This document shows, piece by piece, positions 9,571 through 18,514 of a DNA stretch of 42,075 bases. Numbering within the stretch: position 1 is the first letter of the stretch; each line of letters opens with the position of its first letter. This DNA comes from PALSA-660 sp036508875. GTDB taxonomy: Bacteria > Actinomycetota > Coriobacteriia > Anaerosomatales > PALSA-660. The translations under genes and the position numbers were made by a program. The notes under the pieces were generated by a model. It saw only the letters and a program-made list of their open reading frames with translations, was not told the origin of the DNA and made no database searches. The DNA lies in contig DATCGP010000001.1 of NCBI GenBank assembly GCA_036508875.1, forward strand, positions 1 to 42,075. Reading direction: 5' to 3'.

Positions 9571-9604
9571 GAAGGGCCCGGAAGGCATGCCTTCCGGGCC
9601 CTTC
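9571..9604. terminator. Perfect 34-bp palindromic bidirectional terminator
   Basis: Two 17-base arms are exactly complementary with no loop spacer (centre GGCATGCC), starting 20 bases after the SPFH stop and ending 22 bases before the stop of the convergent gene at 9627. The position between convergent genes and the GC-rich stem with GAAGGG/CCCTTC feet support use from both sides. Confidence 0.85.
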
Positions 9605-9626
9605 TCCAGTATTCGCGGGATCCTGG

Positions 9627-10253
9627 CTACCTCACCTTCAGCGTGCCGGCGCTCACACCCTTCATCGTCACGCTGACCCCGTTCTTGGTCGCAGTGGCGA
9701 AGAAGCGGTACGTCCCGATCGCGGTGGGCGCCTTTGTTGTGGCCCTCCACGTCTGAGTCTGCCCCGACGTCGACACCTTCTTGAGCGTGAAGGTCTTGTC
9801 GTAGCTCTTGGAGGCGTTGTAGATCCGCATCGTGACCTTGGTGGGGGCTCCGGTGACCTTCGCGGTCATCGTCAGGGTGACGTTCTCGGAGGCCACGACG
9901 CTGCTGGGAGTGATCGTACGCGACGTCACCTTGATGGTGACGGTGGTCGTGGTGGCCGTTGACGTGTCGGTCGTCGTCGAGGATGACGACCCCTGCAGCG
10001 AGGCGATCTGGGCGTTGGCCCCCTCGAGGTCGAGGGTCAGCTGCGCGTTCTGGTCCGTGAGCGCGGTGAGTGATGTCTCCGCCGCCGTCAGCTGGGCCTG
10101 AACGGAACCGACCCGGTTGTTCAGCGTGCGGACCTCGTCGCTGCGCGAGAAGGTGAGCAGGAGCATCGTCCCGAAGCCGATCCCGAGTCCCACCAGCAGC
10201 GAGACCACGACCCAGCCCCAGAACTTGCTCCGGTCGATCCGCAGGTAGGTCAT
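9627..10253 (-). CDS. Membrane-anchored coiled-coil protein with a C-terminal Ig-like domain, unknown function
   Basis: The 208-residue protein has one N-terminal transmembrane helix (about residues 13-35), then a predicted extracytoplasmic coiled coil (SDEVRTLNNRVGSVQAQL and following). A low-complexity Ser/Thr linker follows, then a beta-rich domain of about 100 residues (from about SRTITPSSVVASENVTLT to the C-terminus) that looks like an Ig/fibronectin-type fold. No catalytic motif is visible. The start is the ATG at 10253, because GGAAGGTGG sits just upstream; a further in-frame ATG at 10277 lacks a site. A good promoter lies 45 bases upstream, so it is a single-gene unit. The Ig-like repeat resembles in style (Y-x-F-x-A, SVTMKG) those of the giant cytochrome at 37639, but homology is not established. 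Confidence 0.7.
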   Translation of the reverse strand: MTYLRIDRSKFWGWVVVSLLVGLGIGFGTMLLLTFSRSDEVRTLNNRVGSVQAQLTAAETSLTALTDQNAQLTLDLEGANAQIASLQGSSSSTTTDTSTATTTTVTIKVTSRTITPSSVVASENVTLTMTAKVTGAPTKVTMRIYNASKSYDKTFTLKKVSTSGQTQTWRATTKAPTAIGTYRFFATATKNGVSVTMKGVSAGTLKVR

Positions 10254-10297
10254 ACAAGAGCCACCTTCCGCCGGCACGTGTGATGGCTGACTACACG

Positions 10298-10326
10298 ATT
10301 CTAGACCGTGTGGCCTTCGGGGGTAA
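10298..10326 (-). promoter_or_regulatory. Sigma-70-type promoter for the 9627-10253 gene
   Basis: On the minus strand TTACCC (10321-10326) and TAGAAT (10298-10303) are separated by 17 bases, 45 bases upstream of the ATG at 10253 and after the trpA stop. Confidence 0.45.
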
Positions 10327-10369
10327 CCACCTATCCGCGGCGCCGCATCGCAACGGGACAGGATGGCGC

Positions 10370-11170
10370 CTACGTCGCCTCGTGGACCGCGACCGCCAGC
10401 GCGGCCACCAGCTCCCGCACCCGCTCCGGATCGCCTTGCTGCTTCACTATCAGGCTTCCGACCACGACGCCGTCAGCGATGGCCGCGACCTGGGCGGCCT
10501 GCTCCGGCGTCGAGATCCCGAACCCGACGGCGATCGGTGTCGTGGCGGCCCCCCGGGCCGCCCGGACGCGCCCGACCAGGGAGGGAAGCTCCTTCGACAG
10601 TGTCGCGCGTTCACCCGTCACGCCCACCGAGGACACGCAGTAGATGAAACCGGTGGATGCCAAGGCCACCGCCGCGAGTCGTTCGTCGGTCGAGGTCGGA
10701 GCCGCCAGAAAGACGGTGGACAGGCCCTCAGCGTGCGCCGCCCGGGTCCAGCGGCTCGCGAACGGGGTGTCGACCGGCAAGTCCGGCACGATGAAGCCGG
10801 CGACGCCGGCGCCGGCCGCTTCACGCGCCAGCAGGTCCAACCCGAACCTGAGCATCGGATTCAGGTATGTCATGAGCACGATCGGCGGCATCTCGGGATC
10901 GGTCGCGAGTTCCGCCGCGAGAACGAGTGTCTCGGCCAGACCGAAGCCCCCCGGAGCCGCGGCGCGGGCGGTGCGCGCCGCCTCTACGATCGTGGGCCCG
11001 TCGGCAAGCGGGTCGCCATACGGCACGCCGAGCTCGATGAGGTCGGCGCCCGAAGCCGCCGCCGCACGGACCGACGCGAGTGAGACCGCCCTGTCCGGGC
11101 ACCCCGCCATCAGGTAGGTCACAAGGGTCGGCCGGCCGTGCCCGAACGCTTCTCCCACCGGATGCGCCAC
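10370..11170 (-). CDS. trpA: Tryptophan synthase alpha chain
   Basis: TrpA cleaves indole-3-glycerol phosphate to indole and glyceraldehyde 3-phosphate and channels the indole to TrpB. The 266-residue TIM barrel has the catalytic Glu and Asp in IELGVPYGDPLADGP. It also has the characteristic loops IVPDLPVDT, CVSSVGVTGERATL and the phosphate-binding VGFGISTPEQ. Length is normal (about 265). It is the last gene of the trp operon, starting 2 bases after the trpB stop. No obvious T-tract terminator follows it. Confidence 0.96.
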   Translation of the reverse strand: MAHPVGEAFGHGRPTLVTYLMAGCPDRAVSLASVRAAAASGADLIELGVPYGDPLADGPTIVEAARTARAAAPGGFGLAETLVLAAELATDPEMPPIVLMTYLNPMLRFGLDLLAREAAGAGVAGFIVPDLPVDTPFASRWTRAAHAEGLSTVFLAAPTSTDERLAAVALASTGFIYCVSSVGVTGERATLSKELPSLVGRVRAARGAATTPIAVGFGISTPEQAAQVAAIADGVVVGSLIVKQQGDPERVRELVAALAVAVHEAT

Positions 11171-11172
11171 GG

Positions 11173-12402
11173 TCAGAGCCCTGCCTCGCGCACGATGTCC
11201 ATGTCCTTGTCCCCACGACCGGACACGGTCACGACAACCGTGGCGTCCGGACCGAGCTCCCCCGCCAGTCGTGGGAGCAGCGCGAGCGCGTGGCTGGACT
11301 CGATGGCGGGGATGATGCCTTCCTTGCGAGTGAGCAGGGCGAACGCGCCGAGCGCCTCCTGGTCGGTGACCGCCTCGTACCGCACGAGCCCGGCGTCGCG
11401 AAGGTACGCGTGCTCAGGCCCCACGCCCGGGTAGTCGAGTCCCGCCGAGATCGAGTAGGCCTCGAGCGGGTTGCCGGCATCGTCCTGCAGCAGGTAGCTG
11501 TAGAAGCCGTGCATGACGCCGGGCTGCCCGAGCGTGAGGGACGCCCCGGTCTTGTCGGTGTCGATTCCGAGGCCGGCGGCCTCGGCGCCCACCAGGAGCG
11601 GACGGGCATCGGCAGGCACCCCGACGACGAACGGATGGAACGTCCCGATGGCGTTGCTCCCGCCACCCACGCAGGCCACGACCGCGTCGACACGGCCCAC
11701 GTTCTTCTCCGCGAGTTGTGCGATCGTCTCCTCGCCGATGACGCTCTGGAAATGCCGCACCATGAGCGGGTACGGGTGCGGGCCGACGGCGCTTCCGAGG
11801 CAGTAGAAGGTGTCCTCCACGCGCTCGACCCAGTGACGGAGCGCCGCGGTCACGGCGTCGGCGAGCGTGCCGGTCCCTTCCGAGACCGGGATGACCTCGG
11901 CGCCGAGAAGCCGCATCTTGTAGACGTTGAGCGACTGGCGACGGATGTCCTCGACCCCCATGAACACGGCACAGTCGAGCCCAAGCAGCGCGCAAGCGGT
12001 GGCGGTGGCCACTCCGTGCTGTCCAGCACCCGTCTCCGCGATCACCCTGGGCTTCCCCATATGCTTCGCAAGCAGGCACTGCCCGAGCGTGTTGTTGATC
12101 TTGTGCGCGCCCGTGTGCGCCAGGTCCTCACGCTTGAGATAGACGCGTCCGAGACCGACAGCCTCCGCGAGCCGGTCCGCGCGATAGAGCGGCGTCGGCC
12201 GGCCGACGTAGTCGACCAGCAGTCCACGGAGCCGCTCTTCGAAGGCGGCGTCTCGTGATTCGAACGCCGCGGTCAACTCCTGCAGCGCGGGAACGACCGT
12301 CTCGGGCACGAACGACCCGCCGAAGGCACCGTAGAAGCCGGCGGAGTCGGGGGCGTCGTAGACCTCGTCAGCGCGGGGCAGCAACTCACTCATCCGGGTC
12401 AC
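11173..12402 (-). CDS. trpB: Tryptophan synthase beta chain (TrpB1 type)
   Basis: This PLP enzyme condenses indole with serine to form tryptophan. The 409-residue protein has the PLP lysine Lys101 in REDLAHTGAHKINN, ETGAGQHGVA, the phosphate-binding CVGGGSNAIG and the C-terminal VSGRGDKD loop. These are hallmarks of the standard TrpA-dependent TrpB1. It begins with a GTG that overlaps the trpF stop by 4 bases; an ATG at 12393 is an alternative start. Immediately followed by trpA, as expected for the alpha2beta2 complex. A second, divergent trpB lies two genes upstream in the same operon. Confidence 0.96.
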   Translation of the reverse strand: MTRMSELLPRADEVYDAPDSAGFYGAFGGSFVPETVVPALQELTAAFESRDAAFEERLRGLLVDYVGRPTPLYRADRLAEAVGLGRVYLKREDLAHTGAHKINNTLGQCLLAKHMGKPRVIAETGAGQHGVATATACALLGLDCAVFMGVEDIRRQSLNVYKMRLLGAEVIPVSEGTGTLADAVTAALRHWVERVEDTFYCLGSAVGPHPYPLMVRHFQSVIGEETIAQLAEKNVGRVDAVVACVGGGSNAIGTFHPFVVGVPADARPLLVGAEAAGLGIDTDKTGASLTLGQPGVMHGFYSYLLQDDAGNPLEAYSISAGLDYPGVGPEHAYLRDAGLVRYEAVTDQEALGAFALLTRKEGIIPAIESSHALALLPRLAGELGPDATVVVTVSGRGDKDMDIVREAGL

Positions 12403-13070
12403 TCATCTCTCATCGTGCCGGCGCTGGCAGCGTCGGCGGCACGGACCTCGGCGACGAACGCGTCGATGCGCGCCGGGTCCTTCTCTCTCAGCGCGGATTC
12501 GACCCCAGAGGACACGTCGACCGCGTACGGGTGCGTCAGGAGGATCGCCGCACGCACGTTCTCCGGCGTGAGGCCCCCTGCCAGTATCACCGGCAGCCCC
12601 GGGACGAGCCCGGCCAACGCCGACCAGGCGAACGTTCGTCCCGTTCCACCGGCCTCGCCAGGAACAGCCGTGTCGAACAGCGCGCCAGCGATGACGCCCT
12701 CGTAGGGTACGAGGTCGACGCCGCCGAGCCCGGGGCCGACATGGAACGCCTTGACCACCGGCACCGGCACCTGCTCACATGCCTCGGGCGATTCCTGGCC
12801 GCTGAACTGCACCGCGTCCAGACCCAGTCGCCCCACGGCAGCCAACACGTCCGTGATCGGCGCGTCGACGAACACGCCGACGCGGGCGACGAACGGTGGG
12901 ACCTCGGCAAAGACCGCCTCGGCCTCGGTCAGCGTCACACCACGCCGAGCACCCGGTACGAGAACGACCCCGAGCGCGTCGGCGCCGGCGAGCACGGCGG
13001 CGCGCGCGTCGGTCCCGCGCGTCAGCCCGCACACCTTGACCCTCGTCCGGGTACCCCGCGTGGTCGTCAT
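12399..13070 (-). CDS. trpF: Phosphoribosylanthranilate isomerase
   Basis: TrpF converts N-(5'-phosphoribosyl)anthranilate to the carboxyphenylamino-deoxyribulose phosphate by an Amadori rearrangement. The 223-residue barrel has the catalytic Cys in RVKVCGLTR near the N-terminus and the catalytic Asp in AVDVSSGVE, plus ILAGGLTPENV. The frame is open far upstream inside trpB2, but the family N-terminus begins at the ATG at 13070, 7 bases after the trpB2 stop. The stop overlaps the trpB start (GTGA). Confidence 0.94.
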   Translation of the reverse strand: MTTTRGTRTRVKVCGLTRGTDARAAVLAGADALGVVLVPGARRGVTLTEAEAVFAEVPPFVARVGVFVDAPITDVLAAVGRLGLDAVQFSGQESPEACEQVPVPVVKAFHVGPGLGGVDLVPYEGVIAGALFDTAVPGEAGGTGRTFAWSALAGLVPGLPVILAGGLTPENVRAAILLTHPYAVDVSSGVESALREKDPARIDAFVAEVRAADAASAGTMRDE

Positions 13071-13077
13071 GAGGTCC

Positions 13078-14445
13078 CTACTCGGCTTCGCAGAGGGTCG
13101 AGCCCGCGGCGAAGTCGTAGTCCTGGAGATCCCCCGCGTTGTACGCGGCGTACGCGGCCAGGTCGAAGTGGCCGTGGCCCGAGAGGTTGAACAGGATCGT
13201 CTTGTCCTCGCCTGCCGCCTGGGCGGCTTTCGCCTCCATGATCGCGGCCAGGATCGCGTGACTCGACTCCGGCGCCGGCAGGATACCCTCGGCGCGCGCG
13301 AACTGCACGGCCGCTGCGAAGCATGCGGTCTGGTCGACTGCGATCGCCTCGACCTCTCCCTCATGCACGAGCTGGCTCACCAGCGGCGAGTCGCCATGGT
13401 AGCGCAGTCCGCCGGCGTGGATCCCGGCCGGTACGAAGTCGTGGCCCAGCGTGTACATCAGCATCTGCGGCGTCATGCCGGCCTCGTCGCCGAGGTCGTA
13501 GCGGTACTCGCCGGCCGTCAGCGTCGGGCATGCCTTGGGCTCGACCGCGAGCAGACGCGCATTGCTCTTCCCCTGCAGCTTGCGGTGGTAGTACGGGAAA
13601 GCGATGCCCGCGAAGTTCGAGCCACCGCCGATGCACCCGATGACGACATCCGGCTCGTCCTCGGCGAGCTCCATCTGCGAGATGGCCTCCTGCCCGATGA
13701 TCGTCTGATGCAGGCACACGTGGTTCAGCACCGAACCCAGCGCGTAGTGCGTGCCGGGGTCCTTCATGGCGACCTCGACGGCCTCCGAGATCGCGATGCC
13801 GAGAGAGCCGGTCGAATCCGGGTCCATCGAGAGCACGTGGCGGCCGGCGTCGGTCAGGTTGGTCGGCGAGGAGTGCACGGTGCCGCCGTAGGTCTCCATG
13901 AGGATGCGGCGGTACGGCTTCTGCTCGTAGCTCACACGGACCATGAACACCTCGACCTCGATGCCGAACAGCGCGCCGGCGATCGAGAGAGCACTGCCCC
14001 ACTGTCCCGCACCGGTCTCGGTCGAGATCTTGGTGATGCCTTCCATCTTGTTGTAGTACGCCTGCGGGATCGCGGTGTTGGGCTTGTGCGAGCCCGCGGG
14101 GCTGACACCCTCGTACTTGTAGTAGATCTTCACGCCGGCGGGCAGGCCGAGAACCCGCTCGAGCTGACGCGCGCGCAGCATCGGGGACGGCCGGTAGGTC
14201 TTGTAGATGTCGATGACCGCTCCGGGGATGTCGATCCAGCGATCGGGCGACATCTCCTGCTTGAGGCATTCCATCGGGAAGATCGCGGCGAGCCGCTCCC
14301 CGACCTGGTCCGGCCCCAGCTCGGTACCGTCGGGCGCGAACGCCTTCGGCGGCGCCGGCGGGTTCTTGAGGTCGGGCATGATGTTGTACCAGGCGGTGGG
14401 GATGCTGGTCTCGTCGAGCCCGAACCTTGTCTTGTCGGATGACAT
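13078..14445 (-). CDS. trpB2: TrpB2-type tryptophan synthase beta-like protein
   Basis: The 455-residue PLP enzyme belongs to the TrpB2 branch. It has the long N-terminal extension with WYNIMPDL, the PLP lysine Lys121 in EGVSPAGSHKPNTA, TETGAGQWG, CIGGGSNFAG and a C-terminal NLSGHGHFD. TrpB2 proteins lack the usual TrpA contact surfaces. In some organisms they make tryptophan from free indole, or act on other substrates, without TrpA. Here it sits inside the trp operon, 69 bases after trpC and 7 bases before trpF, alongside a normal trpB. Its role may be indole salvage or another beta-replacement, which sequence cannot settle. The gene is intact, with all PLP motifs present. Confidence 0.92.
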   Translation of the reverse strand: MSSDKTRFGLDETSIPTAWYNIMPDLKNPPAPPKAFAPDGTELGPDQVGERLAAIFPMECLKQEMSPDRWIDIPGAVIDIYKTYRPSPMLRARQLERVLGLPAGVKIYYKYEGVSPAGSHKPNTAIPQAYYNKMEGITKISTETGAGQWGSALSIAGALFGIEVEVFMVRVSYEQKPYRRILMETYGGTVHSSPTNLTDAGRHVLSMDPDSTGSLGIAISEAVEVAMKDPGTHYALGSVLNHVCLHQTIIGQEAISQMELAEDEPDVVIGCIGGGSNFAGIAFPYYHRKLQGKSNARLLAVEPKACPTLTAGEYRYDLGDEAGMTPQMLMYTLGHDFVPAGIHAGGLRYHGDSPLVSQLVHEGEVEAIAVDQTACFAAAVQFARAEGILPAPESSHAILAAIMEAKAAQAAGEDKTILFNLSGHGHFDLAAYAAYNAGDLQDYDFAAGSTLCEAE

Positions 14446-14514
14446 CGGCGTGCTCCCTTCTTCATCGTGCAGTCGTGTGGCCGTGGCCGTTCGTTCGGAC
14501 CGTCGTCTATGCGT

Positions 14515-15306
14515 TCACGGGCGTCGCGTGACACCCGTCATATCTTCGAGCACTTCCTCTGGGAATGGTGCCCGCATGAGCGTTTCGCCCACCAGCACCG
14601 CATGGGCGCCGGCCGAGGCGGCCGCCTCCACGTCCGAGCGCCGCGTGATGCCGCTCGCCGCGACTACCGTCGCGCCGCTCGACGCCGCCTCCGCGACCAG
14701 CTCGCGTTGCGCCTCGAGGTCCACGCCCAGCGTCCTGAAGTCGCGGGCGTTCACGCCGATGAGACGCGCGCCCGCACGCACCGCCGCCGCGAGTTCGTCG
14801 GAGTCGATGACCTCGACGAGCGGTGTGAGACCAAGCGTGGCGGCCAGGTCCAGGTACGACGGCAGCGTCTCGCCCAGCACGCTGCACATCAGCAGGACCG
14901 CGTCCGCGCCGTGCCCGCGCGCGACGAAGAGCTGCACGGGATCGACGACGAAGTCCTTGCACAGGACCGGGAGCGAGACCGCATCGGACACGTCCGAGAG
15001 GTCGGTGAACGACCCGCCGAAGAAGTCGGGCTCGGTGAGCACCGAGATCGCAGCCGCGCCGCCGTTCTCGTAGTGCAGCGCCTGCTTGCTCGCCTCGCAC
15101 TCGGGCGCGATCGGGCCCGCGCTCGGGGAGGCCTTCTTCACTTCGGCCACGATCGCCACATCGGGCCGGTCGCGCAGGAGCCCGGCGAAGTCGCGTGGCG
15201 CTCGGGCGCAGCACGCGAGACGCTCGCGGTCCGCGGTCGACAACGCGCGATACTCCGACAGGATGCGGGCCCGGCGGCGTTCGATGATGGCGTCGAGCGC
15301 GCTCAC
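14515..15306 (-). CDS. trpC: Indole-3-glycerol phosphate synthase
   Basis: TrpC closes the indole ring by decarboxylating CdRP to indole-3-glycerol phosphate. The 263-residue TIM barrel shows the catalytic lysine region AEVKKASPSAG, LTEPDFFGGS, VLCKDFVVDPVQ, GVNARDFRT and ASGITRRSD. The GTG start overlaps the trpD stop by 4 bases (GTGA), so translation is probably coupled. A 69-base spacer separates it from trpB2. Confidence 0.95.
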   Translation of the reverse strand: MSALDAIIERRRARILSEYRALSTADRERLACCARAPRDFAGLLRDRPDVAIVAEVKKASPSAGPIAPECEASKQALHYENGGAAAISVLTEPDFFGGSFTDLSDVSDAVSLPVLCKDFVVDPVQLFVARGHGADAVLLMCSVLGETLPSYLDLAATLGLTPLVEVIDSDELAAAVRAGARLIGVNARDFRTLGVDLEAQRELVAEAASSGATVVAASGITRRSDVEAAASAGAHAVLVGETLMRAPFPEEVLEDMTGVTRRP

Positions 15307-17003
15307 GAGACACCCCTCGCGAGCCGCTGGCTCGTCACGACGAGCCGCTCGAGGGATTCGAGCGCGCGACCGGAGTCGATCGCGTCCCTTGCCCGCACGA
15401 CGCCATCGACCAGGTCGTCGACCTCGCCCGCAGCGCAGAGCGCGGCCGCCGCGTTCATCAGCACCACATCGCGACGCGCGCCGCGCTCCCCCGCCAGGAC
15501 CGCCCGGACCAGTACCGCGTTGGCCGCCGCGTCGCCGCCCGCGATGTCCGCGAGCGACGTCCGGGCGATACCGAGTTCCTCCGGCGTAACGGTGTAGGTG
15601 CGCACGCCCCCGGCGACCGCGTCGTACTCGGCGATCGTGGTCGGCCCGCTGGCCGAGACCTCATCCATTCCGGGATGCCCGTTCACCACAAGCGTGCGTT
15701 CCGCACCGAGGCGCCCCGCGACCTCTGCCATGAGCGGCGCGAGATTCGCGTCGTAGACCCCGAGCAACTGCCGCGTGGCACCCGCCGGGTTCGTGAGTGG
15801 ACCCAGGATGTTGAAGACGGTGCGGATGCCGATCTCGCGCCGCGTGGGACCGGCGTGGCGCATGGAAGCGTGCAGCGACTGCGCGAACAGGAACCCCACG
15901 CCGCATTCGTCGACGCAACGCGCCATCGCTGCCGCGTCGAGCGAGATATCGACCCCGAGCGCCTCGAGCACGTCCGCGGAACCGGCGCTGGACGAGACGG
16001 CGCGGTTCCCGTGCTTCGCGACCGCCACGCCCGCGCCCGCGACGACGAAGGCGGTCGTGGTCGAGACGTTGAACGTGTGGAGCCCGTCACCACCGGTGCC
16101 GCAGGTGTCGATGTAGCGGACCGCCGTCGGCCGCACCGGCGTCGCCCGCTCGCGCATGGCGCGTGCGAATCCGACGATCTCGTCGACCGTCTCGCCTTTC
16201 ATCCGCATCCCGACGATGAGCGCCGAGATCTGCGCCGGTGTGGCCTCACCGTCCATGATCACGCCCATCACGCGCTGCGCCTCGTCCTCGTCGAGCGAGT
16301 CGCCGCCGGTCACCCGCGCGATCGCGCCGGGAACTGTCGTGACCTCGGCGAGGCGGGCAGAGGACCGGGCCGTACCGCCGGCGGCTGCGATCGCCGCGGG
16401 CGCCTCGGCGGTGGTGCGCGCGAGCGGCACCTCGCCGGTGAGGTCGAGGAAGTTCGCGAGCAGCTTCGCGCCGTCAGGCGTCAGCACGCTCTCCGGGTGG
16501 AACTGGACGCCGAAGATCGGCAGGTCGCGGTGCTCGATGCCCATCACCACACCGTCGCCGGTCCGGGCCACCGCGACGAGCGGTTCCTCGATACTGCCTG
16601 CATCCACGCAGAGCGAGTGGTAGCGCGTGGCTGTGAACGGGTCGGGCAGGCCCGCGAAGAGCCCGGTCCCCGCGTGTGCGATCTCGTCGGTCTTGCCGTG
16701 CACCGGCCGGGGCGCGCGACAGACGGTGGCTCCGAAGGCTTCGGCGATGACCTGATGACCCAGGCACACCCCGAGCACGGGCACGCGCGCGGAGGCCGCG
16801 GCCCGGACCACGTCGCTCGAGACGCCGGCGTCTGCCGGGGTTCCGGGTCCCGGCGAGATGACGATCCCTGCCGGGCGCAGCGCGAGGGCCTCGTCCGCGG
16901 CGATCGCGTCGTTGCGCTCCACGCGCACTTCGGCCCCGAGCGCGGAGAGCAGCTGCACGAGGTTGTAGGTGAAGCTGTCGTAGTTGTCGATGACGAGGAT
17001 CAT
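15303..17003 (-). CDS. trpGD: Fused anthranilate synthase glutaminase / anthranilate phosphoribosyltransferase
   Basis: The 566-residue protein is a natural TrpG-TrpD fusion. Residues 1-190 are a class I glutamine amidotransferase feeding ammonia to TrpE, with Cys80 (GVCLGHQ), His169 and Glu171 (FHPES). After an Ala-rich linker, residues from about 225 form the phosphoribosyltransferase that joins anthranilate to PRPP. It carries DTCGTGGDG at 299-307 and KHGNRAVSSSAGSADVLEALG. The ATG at 17003 overlaps the trpE stop by 4 bases (ATGA); the frame is open upstream within trpE but the family start is clear. The fusion guarantees equal production with TrpE's partner domain and is known from other bacteria. 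Confidence 0.95.
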   Translation of the reverse strand: MILVIDNYDSFTYNLVQLLSALGAEVRVERNDAIAADEALALRPAGIVISPGPGTPADAGVSSDVVRAAASARVPVLGVCLGHQVIAEAFGATVCRAPRPVHGKTDEIAHAGTGLFAGLPDPFTATRYHSLCVDAGSIEEPLVAVARTGDGVVMGIEHRDLPIFGVQFHPESVLTPDGAKLLANFLDLTGEVPLARTTAEAPAAIAAAGGTARSSARLAEVTTVPGAIARVTGGDSLDEDEAQRVMGVIMDGEATPAQISALIVGMRMKGETVDEIVGFARAMRERATPVRPTAVRYIDTCGTGGDGLHTFNVSTTTAFVVAGAGVAVAKHGNRAVSSSAGSADVLEALGVDISLDAAAMARCVDECGVGFLFAQSLHASMRHAGPTRREIGIRTVFNILGPLTNPAGATRQLLGVYDANLAPLMAEVAGRLGAERTLVVNGHPGMDEVSASGPTTIAEYDAVAGGVRTYTVTPEELGIARTSLADIAGGDAAANAVLVRAVLAGERGARRDVVLMNAAAALCAAGEVDDLVDGVVRARDAIDSGRALESLERLVVTSQRLARGVS

Positions 17004-18487
17004 CGCGCCACCTCCGCGTGCATCCCCGCGGCGAGTTCCAGCGCGTGGTGGAGCGCCCGCGCCTTGTGCAGGCACTCCTCATACTCCTTCTCCGGATCGC
17101 TGTCCGCGACGATTCCCGCGCCGCTCTGGAGGTAGGCGGTGCCGCCCGCGAGAACGAACGTGCGGATCGTGATGCACATGTCCATCGCGCCATCGAGCCC
17201 GAAGTAGCCGACGGTGCCCGCGTACGGACCGCGGGCGGCGGGCTCGAGTTCCGAGACGATCTGCATCGCACGGACCTTCGGAGCCCCCGACACGGTGCCC
17301 GCGGGGAACGTGGCGCGCAACGCGTCGAACGCGTCCTTCCCGGGGGCGAGCGTCCCAGTCACGTTGCTCACGATGTGCATGACGTGGCTGTAGTACTCGA
17401 CCTCCATGAGCTCGTCGACCGTGACGGTGCCCGGCGAGCTCACTCGCCCGAGGTCGTTGCGGCCGAGGTCGACGAGCATGACGTGCTCGGCGCGCTCCTT
17501 CTCGTCAGCGAGCAGGTCGGCGCGCAGACGGCTGTCCTCGGCCGCGTCCACCCCGCGCGCACGAGTACCCGCGAGCGGGCGCGTCAGCACCGTGTCGCCC
17601 TCAACACGGACGAGCGGCTCGGGACTCGATCCCACGAGAGTCACGTCGCGGGTGCGGACGTAGAACATGTAGGGGCTCGGGTTGACGGCGCGCAGAACGC
17701 GATAGAGGTCGAGGCCATCGCCGCCGTAGGGAGCGCTGAAGCGCTGTGAGAGCACCACCTGGAAGATGTCGCCCGCCAGGATGTGCTCCTTCGCCGACTC
17801 CACGTCGGCCACGAACTGATCGCGCGAGGTGTGCTCGTGAAGCGGCACCGCCGCGGTGACATCCACCGCGCCGAGCTCGGCGCCGCGAGGACCCTGGTCG
17901 ATGCGCTTGAGGCACGCGTCGATGCGATTGAGCGCCGCCTCGTACGCGAACTCGGGCGCGCCGCCCGGGCGCACCGGAGCGATGACCTGCAACACACGCC
18001 GCGCATGGTCGAACGCCACGACGATGTCGGCCATCATGAACACCATGTCCGGCAGCCCGAGCTCGTCGTTGGGATGCCTCGGCACCTTCTCGAAGCCGGC
18101 TGCCGCCTCGTAGCCGACGAACCCGACGGCGCCCCCGACGAACAACGGCAGGCCGGGGACACGCGCGACACGTCCCGCCGCCAGGCGGTCCGCCACCACG
18201 GTGAGCGGATCGTCGGCACGCAGGCCGGTCACCCCGCCGTTCTCGACCACCACCTCGTCCCGGTGGGACGTGATCACCTCGCCATCCCCGACGCCGAGGA
18301 AGCTGTAGCGGCCGAGGCGCTCGCCGCCGATGACGCTCTCCAGCAGGAATGCGTGCTCAGCGCCCTCCGCGATGGCCATGAACGCGGAGATCGGCGTGGC
18401 GAGGTCCGCGTACACCTCGCGCGCGACCGGGACCACGTCGTGGTCGGCCGCCAGCCGAACGAACTCCGCTTTGCTCGGTACGGTCAT
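17000..18487 (-). CDS. trpE: Anthranilate synthase component I
   Basis: TrpE makes anthranilate from chorismate with ammonia from the TrpG domain. The 495-residue protein has the N-terminal LLES motif (AFLLESVIGGERLGRYSFLG), whose serine in known enzymes helps bind the feedback inhibitor tryptophan. Its C-terminal chorismate-binding domain has FQVVLSQRF, LVGSSPEPLVR, PLAGTRARG, DLGRNDLGRVS and TFPAGTVSGAPKVRAM. The start is the ATG at 18487, preceded by GGAAGGGT five bases away; the open frame continuing upstream is the T-box leader read through. First gene of the trp operon. Confidence 0.95.
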   Translation of the reverse strand: MTVPSKAEFVRLAADHDVVPVAREVYADLATPISAFMAIAEGAEHAFLLESVIGGERLGRYSFLGVGDGEVITSHRDEVVVENGGVTGLRADDPLTVVADRLAAGRVARVPGLPLFVGGAVGFVGYEAAAGFEKVPRHPNDELGLPDMVFMMADIVVAFDHARRVLQVIAPVRPGGAPEFAYEAALNRIDACLKRIDQGPRGAELGAVDVTAAVPLHEHTSRDQFVADVESAKEHILAGDIFQVVLSQRFSAPYGGDGLDLYRVLRAVNPSPYMFYVRTRDVTLVGSSPEPLVRVEGDTVLTRPLAGTRARGVDAAEDSRLRADLLADEKERAEHVMLVDLGRNDLGRVSSPGTVTVDELMEVEYYSHVMHIVSNVTGTLAPGKDAFDALRATFPAGTVSGAPKVRAMQIVSELEPAARGPYAGTVGYFGLDGAMDMCITIRTFVLAGGTAYLQSGAGIVADSDPEKEYEECLHKARALHHALELAAGMHAEVAR

Positions 18488-18514
18488 TCGAGACCCTTCC
18501 ACGTCTTCCGGGCA

